A DNA stretch of 64,000 nt, from NCBI GenBank assembly GCA_963621975.1, contig CAVFGI010000001.1:205191-269190 (forward strand). Reading direction: 5' to 3'. A model generated the notes under the pieces. The model did no database searches. It saw nothing but the letters and a program-made list of their open reading frames with translations, and was not told the origin of the DNA. Each line of letters opens with the position of its first letter. Within the stretch, counting starts at the first letter, position 1. This document shows, one piece after another, positions 52,542 to 60,042 of this stretch. The DNA is from UBA9732 sp963621975 (lineage in GTDB: Bacteria; Spirochaetota; Spirochaetia; Sphaerochaetales; Sphaerochaetaceae). The position numbers were made by a program, and so were the translations under genes.

Positions 52542-53566
52542 CGAATAAAGGAAACATTTCAGGTTTGCTTTTAACTATAACTTGGATTTGTTTATTGATA
52601 ATAGTCATTATTTTAGCTCATCTAATGATAGGCAATAGCTCAATGGCTGGAAAATACAACAATCCTGTGGTAGCAACAACTGTAATTGGTGGAACAATTT
52701 ACGACAGAAACAAACGCGTTCTTGCAATGGATGTACCACAATATGATGTCTATATAGACTCTACATACACAAACCAAGACTTGGTAGCTCAAATTTTAAG
52801 TCTACACCTGAATATGAGTCCGGATGAAATATCAAAAAAAATATCTAATACTACAGAAAACCTAGTACTTATAAAGCATAATATTTCAGAAAAAGCAGTA
52901 GAAAGTCTAAAAGACGATATTTCCAATAATTCATTAGATTCAGTTGTTTATATTAAAAAGAATTACAATAGAACATATCCTGCACAATTTCACGCATCAC
53001 AACTAATAAGCAATCTTCAGATTCTCTATCAAGATCAACTTTTTCCACAAGCAGAATACAATACAAGTACCACTTATGGAAAAGATTTAGTACTAACAAT
53101 TGATTTAGATGTTCAATATCTTTTAGATCTTGCAGTTCAAAGTATTTATGAGTTGCAAAGTCCAGATTATGTTGTAGGTCAAATAGTTGATCTTTCAAAC
53201 AATGAAATTTTGGGAACCTCTTACTATCCTTTCTTTGACCTTAACGAAGCAAAAAATACTGCATTTAAAACTACTATGGTTGGAAGTTTTTACTCTGAAG
53301 GAACTTATATTGATCAAGTAAAAGTAATTAAAAGTATTTTAAATCATAACACAACAGAAAGAGTAAATATAAGTTTTGATGAAAGCTCACTCTACACAAG
53401 TCAAGATAATAAACTCAACTCAACAATAGCCGTAATTGGCAATGAAACACAAAAATATTTGATATATCTTGGCTCATATGCCCCTAAATACTATGCAAAT
53501 TCTACAGTTCTAGATGATGCAATACAGTCAATAAAAGAGGGCCTTATTTCCCAGAACAAGCTCTAA
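52529..53566 (+). CDS. FtsI/PBP2-like membrane protein lacking the transpeptidase active site
   Basis: This 345-residue protein has an N-terminal membrane helix (about 11-35), then the class B PBP pedestal start GGTIYDRNKRVLA (54-66). The boundary to the transpeptidase domain follows: LVLTIDLDVQYLLDLAV (187-203) and GQIVDLSNNEILGTSYYPFFD (217-237). Where EPGSTFK with the SxxK serine should come, it reads SEGTYID (Thr259, Asp262). No SxN or KTG motif follows, and the protein is over 200 residues shorter than PBP2/FtsI. It is likely a scaffold or regulator in wall synthesis. ATG nine bases after TATAAT; the 3' end overlaps ybeY by 23 bases. Confidence 0.75.
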   Translation: MGSSTNKGNISGLLLTITWICLLIIVIILAHLMIGNSSMAGKYNNPVVATTVIGGTIYDRNKRVLAMDVPQYDVYIDSTYTNQDLVAQILSLHLNMSPDEISKKISNTTENLVLIKHNISEKAVESLKDDISNNSLDSVVYIKKNYNRTYPAQFHASQLISNLQILYQDQLFPQAEYNTSTTYGKDLVLTIDLDVQYLLDLAVQSIYELQSPDYVVGQIVDLSNNEILGTSYYPFFDLNEAKNTAFKTTMVGSFYSEGTYIDQVKVIKSILNHNTTERVNISFDESSLYTSQDNKLNSTIAVIGNETQKYLIYLGSYAPKYYANSTVLDDAIQSIKEGLISQNKL

Positions 53567-54014
53567 GAATTTCTTCCTGATGAATTAACATAGGCTCAGA
53601 AGAATCATTAGTACTGTGATTTTCTCCAGAAAGATGTAATACGCCGTGAATCAACAATCTTTTTAGTTCTTCCTCTTTTGAAACACCAAAAGTTTGAGCA
53701 TTAGAAGCTAAAACTTCAGGACAAATAATCATGTCACCTAAAATTCTAGCCTCTTCAGAAGTAACAAAGAAAGGTGTTTCATCTGGGTCTTCATCCTCAG
53801 CTGCAAAACTAAGAATGTCTGTACTATCATCAATATCTCTGTACTGTTTATTAAGTTCATGTATATGATCTTCCGTTGCAAAAGTAACAGAGAATTCAAC
53901 GTTGGAAAGACCAACACAAGACAGAACCTTTTCTAAATAATCCAAAACAAAATCTTCTGGCGCAAAGGATTGGTAATTGTCAGTGTCGTAATAAATATCA
54001 ATAATATTTGCCAT
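53544..54014 (-). CDS. ybeY: Endoribonuclease YbeY (rRNA maturation)
   Basis: This 156-residue metalloprotein has the zinc motif HGVLHLSGENH near residue 122, fitting the family HGxLHLxGxDH with Asn for the usual Asp. DIDDSTDILSFA near residue 59 is also family-typical. It matures 16S rRNA ends and takes part in ribosome quality control. It follows the HD-domain gene by 2 bases in the ybeZ-HD-ybeY order typical of many bacteria. Confidence 0.93.
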   Translation of the reverse strand: MANIIDIYYDTDNYQSFAPEDFVLDYLEKVLSCVGLSNVEFSVTFATEDHIHELNKQYRDIDDSTDILSFAAEDEDPDETPFFVTSEEARILGDMIICPEVLASNAQTFGVSKEEELKRLLIHGVLHLSGENHSTNDSSEPMLIHQEEILRACSGK

Positions 54015-54016
54015 AA

Positions 54017-56215
54017 TTAATCTTCTTCATCATCTGGATATTCAATTCTTGAGTGGTTTTTAGCAACAAGTGTCTTTACAAATGAATCTCCTAGAGTCTT
54101 AATGTCGTTCATTGTAAGTCCACTCTTATCAAGCTGACCACGTCCAATTTTACCTAAGAAGATACTTTCAATAAGTTTGGCATATTTTCCAGCGTTTGGA
54201 GTTACGGTACGAGAAGCAGCTTCAATGCTATCGGCTAACATAACTATAGCGCATTCTGGAAAATCTGGGATATCTGCGTTGTACGAGTAATCAGAGGCCT
54301 TGACTTCATCTTCTTTGTTGCCTTGTAAAGCTGCCTGGGCCTCAAGGGCTTCATGATAGAAGAACTGAATAACATCGTTGCCATGGTGGCTTGCGACAAT
54401 CTTTACAACCTCCAAAGGAAGTCCAACTTCACGAGCTTTATCTGCACCAACCTTAACATGGCTCTTAATTACTGCAACAGAAAGACTTGGGCTAATTTCA
54501 TCGTGTTTATTAACACCACTTTGGTTTTCAACAAAGTATTCAGGATGTTCAATTTTTCCAATATCGTGGTAGAGTCCACCAACACGTGCCAGCAATGCGT
54601 TTGCCCCAATGGCCATAGCTCCAGCGTCAGCTAAATCTGCCACAGCACGGCTATGGCTGTATGTTCCCGGAGCAGCCTGTGAAAGACGGTCCAAGAGTGG
54701 ACTACTACCATATGCTAACTCATACAGTCTAAAGATTGTTGGTAGATTAAATATTTTCTCAACAATTGGCATAAAAACAGCAATTAAAATATAGGCTGAA
54801 GAGACATTAAATAGAACACCAATTAAGATTATAAAGATATTTGATACCGGAAGGCCTTCAATCAAAACAAATAAAACACATATGGCAGAACAAATTATGC
54901 AGGAGAAGAACCATTGATATACCATATCAATTCTCTTATTACAAAATCTGATAAGAAGGACACAAGCAGAACCACAGATTAAGCAATAAAAAAACGTCAT
55001 CACATTTGAAGAAGGGAGGGTTGAAGCAACCAATCCTAAAGTAAATACAGCTATAAAACCTAAACGCTTATGCCCTGTTGCCATTGTAATAAACAAAGGC
55101 AAGAAAAAGATTGGAAGATATGAATCAATAAATTCAATAGACAGCTTTGAAGAAGCATTTATCAGGAAATACGTTGCTACAATTGAAATAACAAAGCCAG
55201 CAGCAAACAGTATATGAAATTCCTTATAGTGTAAGTTTTTCTTTCCTAATAACATTCCAAAAATATAAAAAGATGAAACTAAACCAACAGAATCAAACAA
55301 AATCCAACCAACAACTTCTATAACAGAAATACCACCACTTTGTTTGGCCAACATGTTTAGAATTTCTTTTTGTTGATAAGTAATTACCCTATTTTCTTCA
55401 ACCAGTAAGTCACCTTTTGTGATAGAAACAATCACAGGAGAAACAGAATTCTCAGCCTGATCTCTTCTTCTTGAGGTTAAAGCTTCATCATAAGTGACAG
55501 TAGGCTCAAGAACTTTATAAACAAGAGACTCAATTAATAGTATTTGTTTTGCGGTAAGTGAATCTGAAATTTCAGAAAGTTTATTTGAAATGTATTCTGC
55601 AACAGTGTCTACGGTTAAGATATCTTCGTTTTCCAAATCCAAAGTTTCTTCATAGCCCAAAGACCCATCTGCTCTAAGTTGGTTACTTAAAGTAATAAAG
55701 TTATAACCTTGTTCCTTAACACTTGCAATTTCTACAGAATCAAAAAAACCTTTATCACTTATTTCATTAACCAAGTCATATGAAATTGAATAAACAACAG
55801 AATCATTAGCTTCTTGAAGATTATAAGCCAAAGAAGAACCTACTATATTGGCTGCAGTATTAAAATCACCTTTGGATAATGAAGTTCTCACCTTGTCTAC
55901 AGTATCTACTAATTTAATACTCTTTATTGGAGAGAACGAAAAAACTGGATAAATGTTAGAAATTGCAATAGTTTTCTGTGTCTCTGTTGCATCTGTATCA
56001 ACTAAGTCAATGGAATTTGTTGCATAGATATTCTCTTCAGCAATTTCACCTACAACAATGTTTGAATAAAGTGAAGAATACTCTAAACTCTTGGTAGACT
56101 TAACCATGGCCGGCAGTGCAACAGCAAAAAGAATCATTAGAACTGCGCAAATAATTCTTGTTTTTATGTATTTTTTATTGTTATTTTCATCAATCGTGTT
56201 CTTTTTCATAGGCAT
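54017..56215 (-). CDS. 7TM-HD cyclic-dinucleotide phosphodiesterase (PgpH/YqfF-like)
   Basis: This 732-residue protein has an N-terminal helix, an extracytoplasmic 7TMR-HDED-type domain (about 45-300), seven membrane helices (about 305-490) and a cytoplasmic HD domain. The HD domain has HSRAVADLADAGA, GLYHDIGKIEHP and KSHVKVGADKA...ASHHGN, with the metal-binding His and Asp residues present. PgpH homologues hydrolyse cyclic di-AMP. The start is uncertain: ATG 56215 has AAGGA seven bases upstream, and ATG 56209 is possible. Overlaps ybeZ by about 26 bases. Confidence 0.9.
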   Translation of the reverse strand: MPMKKNTIDENNNKKYIKTRIICAVLMILFAVALPAMVKSTKSLEYSSLYSNIVVGEIAEENIYATNSIDLVDTDATETQKTIAISNIYPVFSFSPIKSIKLVDTVDKVRTSLSKGDFNTAANIVGSSLAYNLQEANDSVVYSISYDLVNEISDKGFFDSVEIASVKEQGYNFITLSNQLRADGSLGYEETLDLENEDILTVDTVAEYISNKLSEISDSLTAKQILLIESLVYKVLEPTVTYDEALTSRRRDQAENSVSPVIVSITKGDLLVEENRVITYQQKEILNMLAKQSGGISVIEVVGWILFDSVGLVSSFYIFGMLLGKKNLHYKEFHILFAAGFVISIVATYFLINASSKLSIEFIDSYLPIFFLPLFITMATGHKRLGFIAVFTLGLVASTLPSSNVMTFFYCLICGSACVLLIRFCNKRIDMVYQWFFSCIICSAICVLFVLIEGLPVSNIFIILIGVLFNVSSAYILIAVFMPIVEKIFNLPTIFRLYELAYGSSPLLDRLSQAAPGTYSHSRAVADLADAGAMAIGANALLARVGGLYHDIGKIEHPEYFVENQSGVNKHDEISPSLSVAVIKSHVKVGADKAREVGLPLEVVKIVASHHGNDVIQFFYHEALEAQAALQGNKEDEVKASDYSYNADIPDFPECAIVMLADSIEAASRTVTPNAGKYAKLIESIFLGKIGRGQLDKSGLTMNDIKTLGDSFVKTLVAKNHSRIEYPDDEED

Positions 56216-57146
56216 CAATTATCCTTTGGACAATTCGTGATCTAACAGTATCTTTTGCATTAAACATCAAAAATTGTATTCCTTCAACATCTCTTAAAAC
56301 GTTTCTAGCATGAATCAACCCACTTAATGATACATTTGGTAAGTCAATTTGAGTAACATCTCCTGTAATTATAGCACAAGAATTCTCTCCAATGCGGGTA
56401 AGGAACATTTTCATCTGTGCTCTTGTAGTATTCTGTGCTTCATCCAGAATTATACATGCATTATGAATACTTCTACCTCTCATATAAGCAAGAGGTGCAA
56501 TTTCAATGGCCCCACTATCCTCTAACCTTTTCACTGTAGCAGGAGGTACAAGAGCTTCCATACTATCATAAAGTGGTTTAAGATATGGATTTAACTTTTG
56601 AGATAAATCTCCAGGAAGAAAGCCTAAACTCTCACCAGCCTCAACAACAGGACGTGTTAAAATTATCTTTTGTTTTCTTCCAGACAACAACTCTCCCAAG
56701 CAATATGCTACAGCTAAAAAAGTCTTTCCAGTGCCTGCTGGTCCTATGCTAAAAGTAATTTGACTGCTTTCCATTGCTTTAATATACATCTCTTGGTTGA
56801 GACTTTTAGGATAAACTGTCTTGTTTAGAACCTGAATATATGTCCTTTTTTGATTTTTATGACTTTCATCTGCTTCTAAACTTGTAGAACTCTGCAATGC
56901 CTTATACTCCATGAGAATTTCTGGCTCTGTAATATCATCTGTAATTGAAGAAAGCGCAACAAGTCTTGGAATAAGACCGTTGAAGATTTCAATTTCAGCA
57001 TTGTTATCAGCATGACATTCAAGTCTGTTTCCTCTAAGCAAAAGAACACAGTGCAATAACTTCTCTAAATAAGAAACATTGCCATCATTTGGTCCACAAA
57101 CCGCCCTCATTGCATTAGTATCTTCAAAAACATAACAAGAGGTCAT
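56190..57146 (-). CDS. ybeZ: PhoH-like ATPase (YbeZ)
   Basis: This 318-residue protein has an N-terminal KH-like region and a PhoH P-loop core: Walker A GPAGTGKTFLA, RPVVEAGESLGFLPGD, IILDEAQNTT (Walker B) and IITGDVTQIDLP. PhoH-like proteins are thought to work with YbeY in RNA processing, and ybeY is two genes downstream. ATG 57146 has GGAGG seven bases upstream, and its A is shared with the lptD stop (TGATG). Confidence 0.94.
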   Translation of the reverse strand: MTSCYVFEDTNAMRAVCGPNDGNVSYLEKLLHCVLLLRGNRLECHADNNAEIEIFNGLIPRLVALSSITDDITEPEILMEYKALQSSTSLEADESHKNQKRTYIQVLNKTVYPKSLNQEMYIKAMESSQITFSIGPAGTGKTFLAVAYCLGELLSGRKQKIILTRPVVEAGESLGFLPGDLSQKLNPYLKPLYDSMEALVPPATVKRLEDSGAIEIAPLAYMRGRSIHNACIILDEAQNTTRAQMKMFLTRIGENSCAIITGDVTQIDLPNVSLSGLIHARNVLRDVEGIQFLMFNAKDTVRSRIVQRIIDAYEKEHD

Positions 57147-60031
57147 CAAACATCCTCCTTACTGGTATCAATGGTCTTTTCAACCTTTAGTTCCGGAATT
57201 GCATTCCACTTTATATAAAATTTATAAACAGGAGACCAAACTAATTTGCCATCATTTCTAGCGGAAAGTTTTCCTTCTGCGCTTAAACAAGCATTCCAGT
57301 CTCTCATGTAATGAATTAACTCTATTTTATAGGAACTAAGATTAAAACCTGTTGATTTTCTACCATTTCCAAAGAAATCAAATGATTTTATTAAATCTTC
57401 AACCATTGAGTCATAATTAAATTTACCATCAACAAAATATCTATAAAAGCTCTTGTTACTACTATTAACACTAACATTCAATGATAGAAACTCAGCTATC
57501 TCAAATCCCATATTAAAGCTAACAGAAAATGCTGTACTATAAGGATTTATAAAGTTATAAACAAAGGAGAAAGCCACTGCAAACTCTACTCCAATTCTAT
57601 TTTTCCAGAAATAAATTGGATTTATATTATTATCTAAACTTACTCTTAAAATTTCAGCCTTTAGCTCATCATCTGACCGTTTAAAGGACATAGAAACAGA
57701 ACTTTTAGATTTCATCCAACTTAGGCTTGCAGAATGTGTAACAGAAAAGTTCAACGAGGATGGAATAAATTTTCCTTTAAAATTTGCACTTTGACTTAAA
57801 GACAAGTTACCAGAGAAAAACTTTGCTGAAGCATTTTCTACTAAGGAATACGCCTGCCAAGGATCAGAGTCATCTTTAGTTGCAAATGAGTAAGTATTTT
57901 TTAAAGAAAAACTAAAAATATTATTTGAATATCCAAAAGAGAAGTTTCCTGTGTCAGTTTTAAGTGAGTCATCTTTCTCTTTAAACGTTAAATCTGCACT
58001 AGCATTAAATCCGCTTCTACTAAAAGATAAGCTTGGTTTAATACTTTGAGTAACAGGTTTAAACGTACCTTTTAAGCCAAAAGTGAATGCCCAAAAACTT
58101 TTACTAAACTCAAGACTATGTTCAGAGATATCGGATTTTTGCCATTTCCCCCAACCTGAGTTCTCTGTAAATGTTGAACCAACTTCTTTAGTATTAAGGG
58201 AATAAATCTTATTAGATAACTTATATGTCAATCCTATAAATGGAAGTTTTAGAACTAATGCTGAGTGTATGGTTAAATTGTTTGTCTTTGTTTTAGTCGT
58301 ATCATTGTTTAGATTTTCAACGCTGAAGGCATATTGAGGTTTAATTGTTTCTGAAAAACTAAACCAAGTATCAGGACTTTGTCCTTTTACATAGAGTGAA
58401 CCAGTTGAATTGGTATAAAAAGTATAAGGAGTTAGATCTTCAATAAACTTATTTCCTAATGATTCGCTGAATGTATAACCATAGCTAATTGAACCGCTTG
58501 TACTATTCTTTTGCTCTGTTGAAACTGTAGGAGATGCATATGGAGTAAGAGCAATTTCAACTTGTTCTGTTTCAACAAGTGATTCAGTATTTTCCTCAGA
58601 CTTTTCAAAATGTTCAAAGGAATGAGACCAAGAACCATTAGAACTAAAACTAAGACTTGGAAGAGAAGCACTCTTTACCTTTGGAGTATAGGTATACTTG
58701 CCACTTTCTAACTTTCTATCGAATTCAAAGTTAATTTCTGCTTTTAAAGAACTTAAATTTAAAGAAACGTTACCAAGTTTATAGCTTAGACTTCCATTTA
58801 AGCTCCAGTTATAAGTTGTTACTGTATTATAAGTAGTTGGAAAGGTTTGATTTGCGCCTAAGACTGAATCTAATCCAAAAACAGTGTTTCTATTTAAGAA
58901 ATCCCTCTTTACAGAGTAATCGCTATAGATAGGTATACTTAAGGATATAGAACCTTGAGTAAATTTAAATTGAAGGCCTAAATCAACATAATATCTAAAT
59001 TTTTTTGCAAAACTAGTATATTCTGAGGCATTATAAGCCAAGATACCAGAAGAAGTGATTTTAAGTTTTCCATTAACAAGACTGTTACTGGTATCATATC
59101 CAATAGCAAGTCCAAGATCTTGATATGCATCTGCAAAAAGAGCAAAATAGCTACCTGTTTTTCTTGCCCAAGTTTCCAGTTGACCAAGATCCTCGCCCTC
59201 TTCTACCTTTCTATAAACAATACCATCTCTAATTTTTTCAGAAGAATCTCCATCATCTAACAACGATAAAAGGGATGCAGAAAAATCTGTTTCAGAATCT
59301 GAAGATGAAGAACTAGAGCTGGAGCTAGAAGTTGTGCCTATGCCCTTATAAACTCCATACAGTTCAGTTGTAGTATTTATAAAAGCTCCCTTATCACTGG
59401 ATAAACCAATTGCAGGATTAAAAGAAAGTGTTGTACCTGGATAGAAAAACAAAGGAAAATAGAAAATAGGAACTCTACCAAGTTTAATTAGAGCATTGTC
59501 AACAAAGACATCAGAGCCAGAAAATGAGATTTTTGAGGCACTTATGCTCCAATAGGGGTCTTCCAAAGCTGTAGAAATATTACCATTATTGAAGAAAATA
59601 ATATTTTTATTTCCATCATAAGAGACAGTTTCACCGGATGCATAAAGACTAACTGTAGCTCCATTTGCGTTCTGTCTCTCAGTGAAGCTTATACCACTAA
59701 AGACCACAACATCCAGATTTGACCAATCAAAAAGGACATTTTGTCCACTAAAAGTTCTAGCTCCTTTTTCTGAATCTTCTAAAGTAACATTGCCAGAGGC
59801 CTCTATTTTCTTTTTGTCTAGTTCAACTACTACCTTGTTTGCTTTGAGAGTTTTCTTTGAAGAATCTGATTGCTGAAATGAAATTCTAACATTACCAGTT
59901 AAAACAACCAAGTTATCTAAAGTATAAAGAGTATCGGCATTTTCAATGACAATCTGGGTAGTATCAGATGCAAAAATGTTTAAAACCGTGAGGAACAACA
60001 AAACTAAAACAAGACAAGAAGTATTTTTCAA
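57146..60031 (-). CDS. lptD: Outer-membrane LptD/OstA-like protein
   Basis: This 961-residue protein is LptD-like. After a signal peptide (KNTSC, then a Leu/Val core, cut near IFA|SD) comes an OstA/LptA-type beta-jellyroll (about 28-170, TLDNLVVLTGNVRISF and KKIEASGNVTLED). FGRVPIFYFPLFFYPG-like and long amphipathic beta-strand repeats ending in aromatic residues make up a large beta-barrel. A Ser tract (about ten Ser, near 59290-59335) interrupts an early loop. The start is set at TTG 60031, giving a clean signal peptide with TTAGGG upstream; an ATG at 60091 lies inside uvrA. Next to uvrA as in T. pallidum (from memory). Confidence 0.85.
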   Translation of the reverse strand: MKNTSCLVLVLLFLTVLNIFASDTTQIVIENADTLYTLDNLVVLTGNVRISFQQSDSSKKTLKANKVVVELDKKKIEASGNVTLEDSEKGARTFSGQNVLFDWSNLDVVVFSGISFTERQNANGATVSLYASGETVSYDGNKNIIFFNNGNISTALEDPYWSISASKISFSGSDVFVDNALIKLGRVPIFYFPLFFYPGTTLSFNPAIGLSSDKGAFINTTTELYGVYKGIGTTSSSSSSSSSSDSETDFSASLLSLLDDGDSSEKIRDGIVYRKVEEGEDLGQLETWARKTGSYFALFADAYQDLGLAIGYDTSNSLVNGKLKITSSGILAYNASEYTSFAKKFRYYVDLGLQFKFTQGSISLSIPIYSDYSVKRDFLNRNTVFGLDSVLGANQTFPTTYNTVTTYNWSLNGSLSYKLGNVSLNLSSLKAEINFEFDRKLESGKYTYTPKVKSASLPSLSFSSNGSWSHSFEHFEKSEENTESLVETEQVEIALTPYASPTVSTEQKNSTSGSISYGYTFSESLGNKFIEDLTPYTFYTNSTGSLYVKGQSPDTWFSFSETIKPQYAFSVENLNNDTTKTKTNNLTIHSALVLKLPFIGLTYKLSNKIYSLNTKEVGSTFTENSGWGKWQKSDISEHSLEFSKSFWAFTFGLKGTFKPVTQSIKPSLSFSRSGFNASADLTFKEKDDSLKTDTGNFSFGYSNNIFSFSLKNTYSFATKDDSDPWQAYSLVENASAKFFSGNLSLSQSANFKGKFIPSSLNFSVTHSASLSWMKSKSSVSMSFKRSDDELKAEILRVSLDNNINPIYFWKNRIGVEFAVAFSFVYNFINPYSTAFSVSFNMGFEIAEFLSLNVSVNSSNKSFYRYFVDGKFNYDSMVEDLIKSFDFFGNGRKSTGFNLSSYKIELIHYMRDWNACLSAEGKLSARNDGKLVWSPVYKFYIKWNAIPELKVEKTIDTSKEDV

Positions 60032-60042
60032 ACCTAAATACC

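Noticed and set aside
59290..59335. Simple-sequence Ser codon run as a sign of frameshift in lptD
   Set aside because: The frame stays open and barrel-like on both sides; codons are mixed (TCT, AGC, TCA), so it is probably a flexible loop.
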